A stretch of 64,000 nt of DNA, taken from NCBI RefSeq assembly GCF_016921115.1, contig NZ_JAFFZS010000005.1:62001-126000 (forward strand), given 5' to 3'. Every line of letters starts with the position of its first letter. Position 1 is the stretch's first letter. Under the pieces are notes generated by a model. The model was not told the DNA's origin, searched no databases, and was given only the letters and a program-made list of their open reading frames with translations. A program made the translations under genes and the position numbers. This DNA is from Streptomyces actuosus. Lineage in GTDB: Bacteria; Actinomycetota; Actinomycetes; Streptomycetales; Streptomycetaceae. Below, in pieces: positions 19,305 through 28,871 of the stretch.

Positions 19305-19403
19305 GCCGATGCCGCGCGGCCGGTCACCTCACCGTGCGGCCCCTGTCCGTGACCGTTCACACTCATCGGTGACCTGCGGTCGCGGGCGCGGCGTATGACG
19401 ACA

Positions 19404-19453
19404 GGGCCCCGGACGGGGCGGGGGCGCCGAGCCCGCCGCCCCCTCCGGGGCCC
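19404..19453 (+). terminator. hairpin after the secreted-protein gene
   Basis: GGGCCCCGGA (19404-19413) pairs with TCCGGGGCCC (19444-19453), with further pairing inside the loop (GGGGCGGG with CGCCGCCCC). It insulates secY from the upstream unit. Confidence 0.65.
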
Positions 19454-19652
19454 GTTGCCGTGGGTCACCGGCCGTTCTCCGGGGCGCCCGGCCGCCGGGG
19501 GCAGGGCGGCATCCCGTTCGGTCCGCGATATGGGTAGGCTGTGCTGTCGGCGCCCGGCGCCGTGTCGCCATGCCGTAACCTCTTTCACCAAACCGTCAAT
19601 CACCTTAGCCATCTACCTCACGTGCGCACGCGCGGGGGTCGCAGGAGGCACC
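19454..19652 (+). other. secY upstream region
   Basis: About 200 bp that must hold the secY promoter if the hairpin at 19404-19453 terminates. TAGGCT at 19535-19540 is a plausible -10, but no good -35 sits at 16-18 bp. The rest is an untranslated leader of roughly 105 nt ending in GGAGG before GTG 19653. Confidence 0.4.
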
Positions 19653-20966
19653 GTGCTCACCGCGTTCGCCCGGGCGTTCAGGACGCCCGACCTGCGCAAG
19701 AAGCTGCTCTTCACGTTCGGCATCATCGTGGTCTACCGGGCCGGTACCCACGTTCCGATCCCGGGTGTCGACTACAAGTCCGTCCAGCAGTGCGTGGACG
19801 AGGCGTCCGGCAACCAGGGGCTCTTCGGCCTCGTCAACATGTTCAGCGGCGGTGCGCTGCTGCAGATCACGGTCTTCGCGCTGGGCATCATGCCGTACAT
19901 CACGGCGAGCATCATCCTGCAGCTGCTGACCGTGGTGATCCCGCGCCTGGAGGCCCTGAAGAAGGAGGGCCAGACCGGTACGGCGAAGATCACCCAGTAC
20001 ACGCGGTACCTGACGGTGGCGCTCGCCATCCTCCAGGGCACCGGCCTGGTGGCCACCGCCCGCAGCGGCGCGCTCTTCTCCGGTTGCACGGTCGGCTCGC
20101 AGATCGTCCCGAACCGCTCGATCTTCGCCACGATCGTCATGGTCATCTGCATGACCGCCGGTACGGCCGTCGTGATGTGGCTCGGCGAGCTGATCACCGA
20201 CCGCGGTATCGGCAACGGCATGTCGATCCTGATGTTCATCTCGATCGCCGCCACCTTCCCGTCCGCCCTGTGGGCCATCAAGAAGCAGGGCAACCTGGCG
20301 GACGGCTGGATCGAGTTCGGCACCGTCATCGCCGTCGGCCTGGCCATGGTGGGACTGGTGGTCTTCGTCGAGCAGGCCCAGCGCCGCATTCCCGTGCAGT
20401 ACGCGAAGCGGATGATCGGGCGCCGTTCCTACGGCGGCACGTCCACCTACATCCCGCTCAAGGTGAACCAGGCGGGTGTGATCCCGGTCATCTTCGCCTC
20501 GTCGCTGCTCTACATCCCGGCGCTGGTCGCGCAGTTCTCCGGTGGCAACTCCGAGTGGAAGCAGTGGATCACTGCCAACCTGACCAAGGGCAGCCACCCG
20601 ATCTACATCACTCTGTACTTCTTGCTCATCGTTTTCTTCGCGTTCTTCTACGTGGCGATCTCCTTCAACCCCGAGGAAGTCGCCGACAACATGAAGAAGT
20701 ATGGTGGCTTCATCCCGGGCATCCGGGCTGGCCGACCGACCGCTGAGTACCTCTCCTACGTGCTCAACCGGATCACCTGGCCGGGTTCGCTGTATCTGGG
20801 CCTGATCGCTCTCGTACCGACAATGGCGTTGGTCGGCTTCAACGCGAGCCAGAACTTCCCGTTCGGCGGGACCAGCATCCTGATCATCGTGGGTGTCGGC
20901 CTCGAGACGGTGAAGCAGATCGAGAGCCAGCTTCAGCAGCGCAATTACGAAGGGTTCCTCCGCTGA
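19653..20966 (+). CDS. secY: protein translocase subunit SecY
   Basis: 437 residues with ten predicted transmembrane helices; the channel of the SecYEG translocon. The N-terminus LTAFARAFRTPDLRKKLLFT and the motif RIPVQYAKRMIGRR before TM6-7 are typical. GTG at 19653 follows AGGAGG; longer in-frame starts lie in non-coding-like sequence. The stop overlaps the adk ATG by one base, so the two are coupled. Unusually, it is separated from rplO by a secreted-protein gene. Confidence 0.97.
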   Translation: MLTAFARAFRTPDLRKKLLFTFGIIVVYRAGTHVPIPGVDYKSVQQCVDEASGNQGLFGLVNMFSGGALLQITVFALGIMPYITASIILQLLTVVIPRLEALKKEGQTGTAKITQYTRYLTVALAILQGTGLVATARSGALFSGCTVGSQIVPNRSIFATIVMVICMTAGTAVVMWLGELITDRGIGNGMSILMFISIAATFPSALWAIKKQGNLADGWIEFGTVIAVGLAMVGLVVFVEQAQRRIPVQYAKRMIGRRSYGGTSTYIPLKVNQAGVIPVIFASSLLYIPALVAQFSGGNSEWKQWITANLTKGSHPIYITLYFLLIVFFAFFYVAISFNPEEVADNMKKYGGFIPGIRAGRPTAEYLSYVLNRITWPGSLYLGLIALVPTMALVGFNASQNFPFGGTSILIIVGVGLETVKQIESQLQQRNYEGFLR

Positions 20967-21628
20967 TGCGAATCGTCCTCGTCGGGCCGCCCGGTGCCGG
21001 TAAGGGTACGCAGGCCACGCGCCTGGCCGAGAAGCTGCGCGTGCCGCACATCTCCACGGGCGACCTGTTCCGCGCCAACATCAGCCAGCAGACGGAGCTC
21101 GGGAAGCTTGCGAAGTCCTACATGGACGCCGGAAACCTCGTCCCGGACGAGGTGACCATCGCGATGGCCAAGGACCGCATGGAGCAGCCCGACGCCGAGA
21201 ACGGCTTCCTGCTCGACGGCTTCCCGCGCAACGTCTCGCAGGCGGAGGCGCTGGACGAGCTGCTGACCACCGAGAACATGAAGCTCGACGCGGTGCTCGA
21301 CCTGGAGGCCCCCGAGGAGGAGGTCGTCAAGCGGATCGCCGGCCGGCGCATCTGCCGCAACGACGGCTCGCACGTCTTCCACGAGACGTACAAGAAGCCG
21401 GCCGAGGCCGGCGTCTGCGACGTCTGCGGGGGCGAGCTCTACCAGCGCGACGACGACTCCGAGGAGACCGTCCGCAAGCGGCTGGAGGTCTACCACACGC
21501 AGACCGAGCCGATCATCGACTACTACAAGGCCCAGGGCCTCGTGGTGACGATCTCGGCGATGGGCCCGGTGGACGAGGTCACCGAGCGGGCTCTGGGGGC
21601 GCTGAAGCGCGAGGACGACGGCAAGTAG
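20966..21628 (+). CDS. adk: adenylate kinase
   Basis: 220 residues; ATP + AMP to 2 ADP. P-loop GPPGAGKGTQ at residues 7-16, NMP-binding segment with STGDLFR, and DGFPRN. The long-form LID (CRNDGSHVFHETY ... CDVCGG) holds three cysteines and histidines, consistent with a zinc-type lid. Its start overlaps the secY stop. Confidence 0.98.
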   Translation: MRIVLVGPPGAGKGTQATRLAEKLRVPHISTGDLFRANISQQTELGKLAKSYMDAGNLVPDEVTIAMAKDRMEQPDAENGFLLDGFPRNVSQAEALDELLTTENMKLDAVLDLEAPEEEVVKRIAGRRICRNDGSHVFHETYKKPAEAGVCDVCGGELYQRDDDSEETVRKRLEVYHTQTEPIIDYYKAQGLVVTISAMGPVDEVTERALGALKREDDGK

Positions 21629-21652
21629 GCAGTGGCCGCCGTCAGGCTTTCC

Positions 21653-21682
21653 GGCCGTGGCGTCCCCAGGGACGCCACGGCC
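21653..21682 (+). terminator. hairpin after adk
   Basis: A perfect 13-bp stem, GGCCGTGGCGTCC (21653-21665) with GGACGCCACGGCC (21670-21682), loop CCAG. TAGTGT follows directly at 21684 and could be the -10 of a map promoter. Confidence 0.7.
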
Positions 21683-21754
21683 GTAGTGTTGTACAGGCAC
21701 GCGTGTGCGTGCAGGTGACCGGTTGACGTGAGTGACGGAGAGCGCAGGCTTCCC

Positions 21755-22591
21755 ATGGTGCAGATCAAGACGCCCGAGCAGATCGCGAAGATGCGGGCGG
21801 CGGGCCTGGTCGTCGCCGCCATCCACGCGGCCACCCGCGAGGTCGCGGTGCCCGGTGCCACGACGAAGGACCTGGACGAGGTCGCCCGCAAGGTCCTCGC
21901 CGAGCACGGCGCGAAGTCGAACTTCCTCGGCTACGGCGGCTTCCCGGCGACGATCTGCACCTCCGTGAACGAGGTGGTCGTCCACGGCATCCCGTCCGAG
22001 GACGTCGTGCTCAAGGACGGCGACGTCATCTCCATCGACTGCGGCGCGATCGTCGACGGCTGGCACGGCGACGCCGCGTACACGGCCTTCGTCGGCTCGG
22101 GCCACGCCCCGGAGCTGATCGAGCTCTCCCGGGTGACCGAGGAGTCGATGTGGGCCGGCATCGCCGCCATGAAGCAGGGCAACCGCCTGGTCGACATCTC
22201 CCGGGCGGTCGAGACCTACATCCGCCGCCAGCCCAAGCCGGGCGGCGGACGCTACGGCATCATCGAGGACTACGGCGGCCACGGCATCGGCACCGAGATG
22301 CACATGGACCCGCACCTGCTGAACTACGTGGACCGCAGGAGGGGCAAGGGCCCGAAGCTGGTCCCCGGGTTCTGCCTGGCCATCGAGCCGATGGTCTCCC
22401 TCGGCACGCCGCGCACGGAGGTCCTGGAGGACGACTGGACGGTCATCACGACCGACGGCACCTGGTCCTCGCACTGGGAGCACTCCGTCGCCCTCACCGA
22501 GCAGGGCCCGCTGGTGCTGACCGCCCCCGACGGGGGCCGGGCGAAGCTCGCCGAGTACGGCGTCACCACGGCGCCGGATCCCCTTGCGTGA
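21755..22591 (+). CDS. map: methionine aminopeptidase, type I
   Basis: 278 residues from ATG 21755 (VQIKTPEQIAKMRAAG, matching homologues). A GTG at 21728 with AGGTGA upstream would add 9 residues. It removes the initiator Met from new proteins. Metal ligands are visible: two Asp in SIDCGAIVDGWHGDAA, the His in YGGHGIGTEMH, the Glu of IEPMVS and the Glu of WEHSVALTE. It has its own upstream hairpin and a possible promoter after adk. Confidence 0.96.
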   Translation: MVQIKTPEQIAKMRAAGLVVAAIHAATREVAVPGATTKDLDEVARKVLAEHGAKSNFLGYGGFPATICTSVNEVVVHGIPSEDVVLKDGDVISIDCGAIVDGWHGDAAYTAFVGSGHAPELIELSRVTEESMWAGIAAMKQGNRLVDISRAVETYIRRQPKPGGGRYGIIEDYGGHGIGTEMHMDPHLLNYVDRRRGKGPKLVPGFCLAIEPMVSLGTPRTEVLEDDWTVITTDGTWSSHWEHSVALTEQGPLVLTAPDGGRAKLAEYGVTTAPDPLA

Positions 22592-22633
22592 CGATCGGCA
22601 TGACGATCTCGTCCGCTGGGCACACTTTCTCAA

Positions 22634-22663
22634 TTCGTGTTTCCGGGTGCGCTGACGTAGACT
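22634..22663 (+). promoter_or_regulatory. candidate infA promoter
   Basis: TAGACT at 22658-22663 is a good -10; TTCGTG at 22634-22639 is a weak -35 with an 18-base spacer. The start would be ~85 nt before infA. Confidence 0.4.
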
Positions 22664-22754
22664 GACTCGTCGGCTCTTGTGCACCCGCATGTCCGCATGC
22701 TCACCAACGGTGCACGCCAGAGTCGATCAAGGTAGTCGATTCGAAGGGCGAAGC

Positions 22755-22976
22755 GTGGCCAAGAAGCAAGGTGCCATCGAGATCGAGGGCACTGTCGTCG
22801 AGTCTCTGCCGAACGCCATGTTCAAGGTCGAGCTCCAGAACGGCCACCAGGTCCTGGCACACATCAGCGGCAAGATGCGCATGCACTACATCCGCATCCT
22901 CCCTGACGACCGGGTCGTGGTGGAGTTGTCTCCGTACGACCTGACGCGTGGCCGGATCGTCTACCGCTACAAGTAG
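22755..22976 (+). CDS. infA: translation initiation factor IF-1
   Basis: 73 residues, the S1/OB-fold factor that covers the A site during initiation ([20 protein letters not shown] ... RGRIVYRYK). GTG start at 22755 with AAGGG upstream. It heads the rpmJ-rpsM-rpsK-rpoA-rplQ region. Confidence 0.98.
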   Translation: MAKKQGAIEIEGTVVESLPNAMFKVELQNGHQVLAHISGKMRMHYIRILPDDRVVVELSPYDLTRGRIVYRYK

Positions 22977-23041
22977 ATCTTGCCCACGTTCCGCGCCTGT
23001 CGCGGGGCTGCCGGCAACTGACCCGGAGAACCTCACATCCC

Positions 23042-23155
23042 ATGAAGGTCAAGCCGAGCGTCAAGAAGATCTGCGACAAGTGCAGGGTGATCCGCCGCCA
23101 CGGTCGGGTCATGGTCATCTGCGAGAACCCGCGCCACAAGCAGCGCCAGGGCTGA
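23042..23155 (+). CDS. rpmJ: 50S ribosomal protein L36, zinc-binding type
   Basis: 37 residues, complete. The zinc ligands C11, C14, C27 and H32 (KICDKCRVI ... VICENPRHK) are all present, so this is the C+ form. It lies 65 bp after infA and 196 bp before rpsM. Confidence 0.97.
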   Translation: MKVKPSVKKICDKCRVIRRHGRVMVICENPRHKQRQG

Positions 23156-23351
23156 CGCACGACCACACCCTCTGCACCTCTGTGGCAGAGACTTCGCGCG
23201 ACGCGAGCTGAATATGTACATACGCAGGGCCCGAGCCGTCTCCGACGACTCGACACCCCCGGCTCGGAGGCCGGGGACCCAGTCCGTACCTGACACGGCG
23301 GCTGGGAACCGGCTCTGCGGAAGACCTCCGAAGATCACCAGGAGCCATTGA

Positions 23352-23732
23352 ATGGCACGCGTTTCCGGTGTCGACATCCCGCGCGAAAAGCGCGTGGAGG
23401 TCGCCCTCACCTACGTGTTCGGCATCGGCCGGACCCTTTCGCAGCAGACGCTGGCTGCCACCGGCGTCGACCCGAACACCCGCGTCCGCGACCTCTCCGA
23501 GGAGCAGCTCGTCGCGATCCGCGAGTACGTCGACAACAACATCAGGACCGAGGGTGACCTCCGTCGCGAGATCCAGGCCGACATCCGCCGCAAGGTGGAG
23601 ATCGGCTGCTACCAGGGTCTGCGGCACCGCCGCGGTCTGCCCGTCCGCGGTCAGCGCACCAGCACCAACGCTCGTACCCGCAAGGGCCCGCGTCGCGCCA
23701 TCGCCGGCAAGAAGAAGCCGGGCAAGAAGTAG
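23352..23732 (+). CDS. rpsM: 30S ribosomal protein S13
   Basis: 126 residues. S13 makes intersubunit bridges and contacts the P-site tRNA. Helix-two-turn-helix core and a basic C-terminal tail ([18 protein letters not shown]). CAGGAGCC precedes the ATG. Confidence 0.98.
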   Translation: MARVSGVDIPREKRVEVALTYVFGIGRTLSQQTLAATGVDPNTRVRDLSEEQLVAIREYVDNNIRTEGDLRREIQADIRRKVEIGCYQGLRHRRGLPVRGQRTSTNARTRKGPRRAIAGKKKPGKK

Positions 23733-23796
23733 TCCGCAGCGGACACCTGTCCACGGTCTTCGCTGTAGGACCGACCACCTCCTCAGGAGTTAAGAC

Positions 23797-24201
23797 ATGC
23801 CCCCCAAGGGACGTCAGGGCGCTGCCAAGAAGGTGCGCCGCAAGGAAAAGAAGAACGTCGCTCACGGCCACGCGCACATCAAGAGCACGTTCAACAACAC
23901 GATCGTGTCGATCACGGACCCGTCCGGCAACGTGATCTCCTGGGCCTCCGCCGGCCACGTCGGCTTCAAGGGCTCCCGGAAGTCCACGCCGTTCGCCGCG
24001 CAGATGGCCGCCGAGTCGGCTGCCCGCCGTGCCCAGGAGCACGGCATGCGCAAGGTCGACGTGTTCGTCAAGGGTCCGGGCTCCGGCCGTGAGACCGCGA
24101 TCCGCTCCCTGCAGGCCACGGGCCTCGAGGTCGGCTCCATCCAGGACGTCACCCCGACCCCGCACAACGGCTGCCGCCCGCCGAAGCGCCGCCGCGTCTG
24201 A
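23797..24201 (+). CDS. rpsK: 30S ribosomal protein S11
   Basis: 134 residues. S11 sits in the platform near the E site. [20 protein letters not shown] and the C-terminal [13 protein letters not shown] are hallmarks. CAGGAG precedes the ATG, 64 bp after rpsM. Confidence 0.98.
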   Translation: MPPKGRQGAAKKVRRKEKKNVAHGHAHIKSTFNNTIVSITDPSGNVISWASAGHVGFKGSRKSTPFAAQMAAESAARRAQEHGMRKVDVFVKGPGSGRETAIRSLQATGLEVGSIQDVTPTPHNGCRPPKRRRV

Positions 24202-24383
24202 CGCACGGCTGCCTCAGGGCTTTTCGGGGCGGTACTCCCTCGCGGGCCGTACCGCTTTTCCGGGCGGTACGTCCCCAGCGGGGCGTGCCGCCCGTACCCT
24301 TGCAGTACCCCCGTGCTTCTCGGGCACGGGTTCCGTCGGGCGTCATATAGCGGGCGTCCACGACTGAAGGATCTGATCCACAC

Positions 24384-25406
24384 ATGCTGATCGCTCAGCG
24401 TCCCTCGTTGACCGAAGAGGTCGTCGACGAGTTCCGCTCCCGGTTCGTGATCGAGCCGCTGGAGCCGGGCTTCGGCTACACCCTCGGCAACTCCCTGCGT
24501 CGTACGCTCCTCTCCTCGATCCCGGGTGCGGCGGTCACGTCCATCCGCATCGACGGCGTTCTGCACGAGTTCACCACCGTGCCGGGCGTCAAGGAGGACG
24601 TCACCGACCTCATCCTCAACATCAAGCAGCTGGTCGTCTCCTCCGAGCACGACGAGCCGGTCGTGATGTACCTGCGCAAGCAGGGCCCGGGTCTCGTCAC
24701 CGCCGCCGACATCGCGCCCCCGGCCGGTGTCGAGGTGCACAACCCCGACCTCGTCCTCGCCACGCTCAACGGCAAGGGCAAGCTGGAGATGGAGCTGACC
24801 GTCGAGCGCGGTCGCGGCTACGTCTCCGCCGTGCAGAACAAGCAGGTGGGCCAGGAGATCGGCCGGATCCCGGTCGACTCCATCTACTCGCCGGTTCTCA
24901 AGGTCACCTACAAGGTCGAGGCGACCCGTGTCGAGCAGCGCACCGACTTCGACAAGCTGATCGTCGACGTCGAGACCAAGCAGGCGATGCGTCCGCGTGA
25001 CGCCATGGCCTCCGCCGGCAAGACCCTGGTCGAGCTGTTCGGTCTCGCCCGCGAGCTGAACATCGACGCCGAGGGCATCGACATGGGTCCGTCCCCGACG
25101 GACGCCGCCCTCGCCGCCGACCTGGCGCTGCCGATCGAGGAGCTGGAGCTCACGGTCCGCTCCTACAACTGCCTCAAGCGTGAGGGCATCCACTCCGTGG
25201 GTGAGCTCGTCGCCCGCTCCGAGGCCGACCTCCTGGACATCCGCAACTTCGGTGCGAAGTCCATCGACGAGGTCAAGGCGAAGCTGGCCGGCATGGGCCT
25301 GGCCCTGAAGGACAGCCCGCCCGGATTCGACCCGACCGCCGCCGCCGACGCCTTCGGCGCCGACGACGACGCGGACGCCGGATTCGTCGAGACCGAGCAG
25401 TACTGA
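24384..25406 (+). CDS. rpoA: RNA polymerase alpha subunit
   Basis: 340 residues. The N-terminal dimerisation and assembly domain (to ~230) begins near [20 protein letters not shown]. The linked C-terminal domain (~250-325; [16 protein letters not shown]) binds UP elements and activators. An acidic tail ([10 protein letters not shown]) ends the protein. The 182-bp spacer upstream holds several inverted repeats (for example CGGGCGGTAC/GTGCCGCCCG and CCCGTGC/GCACGGG) and may contain a separate promoter or attenuator. Confidence 0.98.
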   Translation: MLIAQRPSLTEEVVDEFRSRFVIEPLEPGFGYTLGNSLRRTLLSSIPGAAVTSIRIDGVLHEFTTVPGVKEDVTDLILNIKQLVVSSEHDEPVVMYLRKQGPGLVTAADIAPPAGVEVHNPDLVLATLNGKGKLEMELTVERGRGYVSAVQNKQVGQEIGRIPVDSIYSPVLKVTYKVEATRVEQRTDFDKLIVDVETKQAMRPRDAMASAGKTLVELFGLARELNIDAEGIDMGPSPTDAALAADLALPIEELELTVRSYNCLKREGIHSVGELVARSEADLLDIRNFGAKSIDEVKAKLAGMGLALKDSPPGFDPTAAADAFGADDDADAGFVETEQY

Positions 25407-25434
25407 CGGCTCGGGACCGCGGTCCGCACTCTTT

Positions 25435-25464
25435 CCGGGATCGTCCCCTCGGGGATGATCCCGG
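25435..25464 (+). terminator. hairpin between rpoA and rplQ
   Basis: 14-base arms at 25435-25448 and 25451-25464 pair with one G-U wobble. It lies in the 137-bp spacer, so it may reduce rplQ expression or process the alpha-operon message. Confidence 0.55.
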
Positions 25465-25543
25465 ATCTCCGACAGGCGACCGCCTGCTCGGATACTGACT
25501 CCGGTACCTGATACGGCCGGGGCAGACCCACAGGAGAAGAACC

Positions 25544-26038
25544 ATGCCGAAGCCCACCAAGGGTGCCCGTCTGGGCGGCAGCGCCGCGCACGAGAAGCTG
25601 CTCCTCGCGAACCTGGCGAAGAGCCTCTTCGAGCACGGCCGCATCACCACCACCGAGGCGAAGGCCCGCCGCCTGCGCCCGTACGCGGAGCGTCTGATCA
25701 CCAAGGCGAAGAAGGGCGACCTTCACAACCGCCGCCAGGTGCTCCAGGTCATCACGGACAAGGGCATCGTCCACACGCTCTTCACCGAGATCGGCCCGCG
25801 TTACGAGAACCGGCCGGGTGGCTACACCCGCATCACCAAGATCGGCAACCGTCGTGGCGACAACGCGCCCATGGCGGTCATCGAGCTGGTCGAGGCGCTG
25901 ACGGTGCAGCAGAAGGCCGTCGGTGAGGCCGAGGCCGCCACCCAGCGTGCGGTCAAGGAGGCCGAGGAGGCCAAGGCGGAGGAGACCACCGAGGCTCCGG
26001 CCGAGGAGGCCGCCGCCGAGGAGTCCAAGGACGCCTGA
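25544..26038 (+). CDS. rplQ: 50S ribosomal protein L17
   Basis: 164 residues. The L17 core ([20 protein letters not shown] ... [10 protein letters not shown]) ends near residue 118. It is followed by a ~45-residue Ala/Glu-rich acidic tail ([19 protein letters not shown]), absent in E. coli. L17 lines the exit tunnel base. It is the last gene of the alpha operon, with a terminator behind it. Confidence 0.97.
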   Translation: MPKPTKGARLGGSAAHEKLLLANLAKSLFEHGRITTTEAKARRLRPYAERLITKAKKGDLHNRRQVLQVITDKGIVHTLFTEIGPRYENRPGGYTRITKIGNRRGDNAPMAVIELVEALTVQQKAVGEAEAATQRAVKEAEEAKAEETTEAPAEEAAAEESKDA

Positions 26039-26055
26039 GGTCACGCCTCGCGCTG

Positions 26056-26086
26056 AGCGGGTCCGCCCCTTCCGGGCGGGCCCGCT
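26056..26086 (+). terminator. terminator after rplQ
   Basis: 13-base arms at 26056-26068 and 26074-26086 pair with one G-U, loop CTTCC, followed by TTCG. It separates rplQ from truA, which starts 25 bp later and needs its own promoter or read-through. Confidence 0.75.
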
Positions 26087-26111
26087 TTCGCGTACCTGAG
26101 AGGATTCCGGT

Positions 26112-26969
26112 GTGAGTGACGAAGTACAGCCCGGGCATGTCCGCATCCGCCTCGACCTGGCCTACGACGGCACCGCCTTCCACGGCTGGGCCAAGCAGGC
26201 CGGCGGGAAGCGGACCGTGCAGGGCGAGATCGAGGACGCACTGCGCACGGTGACCCGGTCCCCGCAGACGTACGAGCTGACGGTCGCCGGGCGGACCGAC
26301 GCCGGGGTGCACGCGCGGGGCCAGGTGGCGCACGTCGATCTGCCGCGCGACGTGTGGGCCGAGCACAAGGAGAAACTGCTCAAGCGGCTCGCCGGGCGGC
26401 TGGACCGGGACGTGCGGGTGTGGGCGCTGCGCGAGGCGCCGGGCGGCTTCGACGCCCGGTTCTCGGCGATCTGGCGCCGCTACGCCTACCGGGTCACCGA
26501 CAACCCGGGGGGCGTGGATCCGCTGCTGCGCAACCACGTGCTGTGGCACGACTGGCCGCTCGACGTGGACGCCATGAACGAGGCGGCCCGGCACCTGCTC
26601 GGCGAGCACGACTTCGCCGCGTACTGCAAGAAGCGGGAAGGCGCCACCACCATCCGCACGCTGCAGGAGCTGAGCCTGGAACGCGGAGGCGACGGGATCG
26701 TCACGGCGACCGTGCGGGCCGACGCCTTCTGCCACAACATGGTCCGCTCGCTGATCGGCGCCCTGCTGTTCGTCGGCGACGGGCACCGGGGGCCGGAGTG
26801 GCCGGGCAAGGTGCTCGCGGCGGGTGTGCGGGACTCGGCCGTGCACGTCGTACGGCCGCACGGGTTGACGCTGGAGGAGGTCGGCTACCCGGCCGACGGC
26901 CTGCTGGCCGCGCGGAGCCGTGAGGCCCGGAACAAGCGGTCGCTGCCGCCGCGCGGGGGCTGCTGCTGA
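26112..26969 (+). CDS. truA: tRNA pseudouridine(38-40) synthase
   Basis: 285 residues. It isomerises uridines 38-40 in the tRNA anticodon stem-loop. The catalytic aspartate is in [13 protein letters not shown] (residue ~61), with RYAYRVTD and the C-terminal [12 protein letters not shown] segments typical of TruA. GTG start at 26112. An Ala/Arg-rich short tail ends the protein just before a tandem repeat. Confidence 0.96.
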   Translation: MSDEVQPGHVRIRLDLAYDGTAFHGWAKQAGGKRTVQGEIEDALRTVTRSPQTYELTVAGRTDAGVHARGQVAHVDLPRDVWAEHKEKLLKRLAGRLDRDVRVWALREAPGGFDARFSAIWRRYAYRVTDNPGGVDPLLRNHVLWHDWPLDVDAMNEAARHLLGEHDFAAYCKKREGATTIRTLQELSLERGGDGIVTATVRADAFCHNMVRSLIGALLFVGDGHRGPEWPGKVLAAGVRDSAVHVVRPHGLTLEEVGYPADGLLAARSREARNKRSLPPRGGCC

Positions 26970-26985
26970 GCGAGCGGTGCGCCGG

Positions 26986-27068
26986 GCCGTGCGCGGGGTA
27001 CCGCCCGCGGTCCGCGGCGCCGCGCCGTGCGCGGGGTACCGCCCGCGGTCCGCGGCGCCGCGCCGTGC
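26986..27068. repeat. 38-bp tandem repeat, 2.2 copies
   Basis: Units at 26986-27023 and 27024-27061 are identical; a third partial copy covers 27062-27068. Each unit carries GGTACC and the palindrome CCGCGGTCCGCGG. It lies between the convergent ends of truA and the membrane-protein gene. Confidence 0.9.
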
Positions 27069-27159
27069 TCCCGCACGCCGCGGTGCCGGCCGCCGGGCCC
27101 GCCTCGCAGCCGGTGCCGGGGCGCGGCGCCGTCGGGCCGCGTGGGCGTCGGTCCCGGCC

Positions 27160-28038
27160 CTACTGCTGGGCCGCCGCCGACGCCTGGGCCTCGCCACGGC
27201 GGCGGATCTGGCGGAAGGCGAAGTCGGCGAGGTCGTCGCCGGTGCCGAAGACCTCGGCGTCCTTCGCCGTCACGTCCTTGCCGCTGGTGAAGCCCGAGAG
27301 CGTGAAGTAGGCGTAGCGGCCGTAGGCGTTGGTGGTGGAGCGGCACACGGCGCCGTTGCAGAAGTTCTTCACGCCCTTGCCGGACAGCGCTGTCACGATG
27401 CTCTTGGTGTCGGCCTGCTTCTTGGCCTTCAGGGCCTGCGCCTCGGTGTCGAACACGGCCACGCCGACGGTCGACGCGATGCCGTCGACGGTGTAGGTGA
27501 CGCGTATCAGGCGGGTGCAGCCGTTGGCGGTGAGCACCTTCGGCAGGGTGCCCCCGGCCGCCGTGGCGCACTTCGCGGTGTCGGCCTCCGGGCCCTTCTT
27601 GTAGACCGTGGAGCCGACGGTCAGCTGCGTGCCCGGGAAGAGGAGGGCGGGGGAGAGCGGCGCGGTGTCCTTCTGCTTGCTGGAGACGAAGTCCTTCGGG
27701 TCCAGCGGCGGCGGCGCGCTGGTCGGTTCGAAGGAGGGCGCGGTGGCCGTCTCGCTGGGCAGGGACGCGGTGGACGGAAGGGCGACCGGGTCGTCGGGGC
27801 CCGAGCTGCCGTTCGCGGACACCACGGCCACGGCGACGGCCGCGCCGACGGCCAGTGTGGCGACCACGCCGCCGCCGACGAACAGCATCCGCCGCCGTTT
27901 CGCGCGCGCCTCGGACGCCTCGGCGAGTGCCGCCCAGTCCGGTGTGTCGCCGGTGCCCTCGCCGCTCCAGCCCTGCTGGGACTGCGGTTTCCAGGGATCC
28001 CACTGGGACTGCTGAGGTCCCCCCTGCCCAAAGCTCAT
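27160..28038 (-). CDS. single-pass membrane protein, unknown function
   Basis: 292 residues from ATG 28038 (SFGQGGPQQSQWDPWK). A Gln/Trp-rich cytoplasmic N-terminus precedes one transmembrane helix (about residues 51-76, MLFVGGGVVATLAVGAAVAV). A Ser/Pro linker and an external domain with four cysteines (AKCAT, NGCTR, KNFCNGAVCRS) follow. TAGGAT on the minus strand (28046-28051) lies 7 nt before the ATG with no ribosome site, so the transcript may be leaderless. A second ATG at 28047 would add MRP. It is divergent from rplM, and I recognise no domain. Confidence 0.75.
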   Translation of the reverse strand: MSFGQGGPQQSQWDPWKPQSQQGWSGEGTGDTPDWAALAEASEARAKRRRMLFVGGGVVATLAVGAAVAVAVVSANGSSGPDDPVALPSTASLPSETATAPSFEPTSAPPPLDPKDFVSSKQKDTAPLSPALLFPGTQLTVGSTVYKKGPEADTAKCATAAGGTLPKVLTANGCTRLIRVTYTVDGIASTVGVAVFDTEAQALKAKKQADTKSIVTALSGKGVKNFCNGAVCRSTTNAYGRYAYFTLSGFTSGKDVTAKDAEVFGTGDDLADFAFRQIRRRGEAQASAAAQQ

Positions 28039-28385
28039 GGGGCGCATCCTAGACCGGCGGCCGGATTCGTCATGCCCGGGCCGGACGACAGCGCCGGCCG
28101 CGCGGCACCGAGGGTGCGGCCCTGCCGTCCGCCCGGGGCGGCGAACGGGCCGGCGCCGTGCGTGGTGAGGGGCCGTTTTGACCCCTCAGGGGTGCCCCGG
28201 TATTCTGCTTGTTCGTTGTGTATTGGCTTGCTCATTCTCACGGGACGGGCCCTTACACCGGTCCACCGGGCCGATGACCAGCGATCCCACGCTTGCGGTA
28301 TGCGTCGCCGCCGTGCGATCGAGGCTGTCGTGATCGTTTCGGTGACCTGTTCAGGACCATTCACTCGAAGCGAAGGCTACGAACC
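28039..28385. other. divergent intergenic region before rplM
   Basis: 347 bp holding the leaderless-type start signal of the minus-strand membrane gene at its left end and the rplM promoter at 28178. The remainder is a ~175-nt rplM leader with no gene. Confidence 0.6.
28178..28206 (+). promoter_or_regulatory. rplM-rpsI promoter (HrdB type)
   Basis: TTGACC (28178-28183), a 17-base spacer, TATTCT (28201-28206). The hexamers are identical to the S10 operon promoter at 8353, suggesting the same vegetative or growth-rate control. Confidence 0.8.
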
Positions 28386-28829
28386 GTGCGTACGTACAGC
28401 CCCAAGCCCGGCGATGTGACGCGCCAGTGGCACGTCATCGACGCTCAGGACGTCGTCCTGGGTCGTCTCGCCACGACCGCCGCCACCCTTCTGCGGGGCA
28501 AGCACAAGCCGATCTACGCGCCGCACGTCGACGCTGGTGACTTCGTCATCATCATCAACGCCGACAAGGTGCACCTCTCCGGCAACAAGCGGACCCAGAA
28601 GATGGCGTACCGCCACTCCGGTTACCCGGGCGGTCTGCGCTCCGTCCGCTACGACGAGCTGCTCGAGAAGAACCCCGAGAAGGCCGTCGAGAAGGCCGTC
28701 AAGGGCATGCTCCCCAAGAACTCCCTGGGCCGTCAGATGCTCTCGAAGCTGAAGGTCTACAAGGGTGACCAGCACCCGCACGCTGCGCAGCAGCCGGTGC
28801 CGTTCGAGATCACCCAGGTCGCGCAGTAA
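28386..28829 (+). CDS. rplM: 50S ribosomal protein L13
   Basis: 147 residues from GTG 28386 ([19 protein letters not shown]). An early 50S assembly protein; the conserved HSGYPGGLR segment is intact. GAAGG lies upstream. It is paired with rpsI, 42 bp downstream. Confidence 0.98.
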   Translation: MRTYSPKPGDVTRQWHVIDAQDVVLGRLATTAATLLRGKHKPIYAPHVDAGDFVIIINADKVHLSGNKRTQKMAYRHSGYPGGLRSVRYDELLEKNPEKAVEKAVKGMLPKNSLGRQMLSKLKVYKGDQHPHAAQQPVPFEITQVAQ

Positions 28830-28871
28830 GTCCGGCCACCCCCTAAGACTGAAGAGAATCTGAGGAGAATC

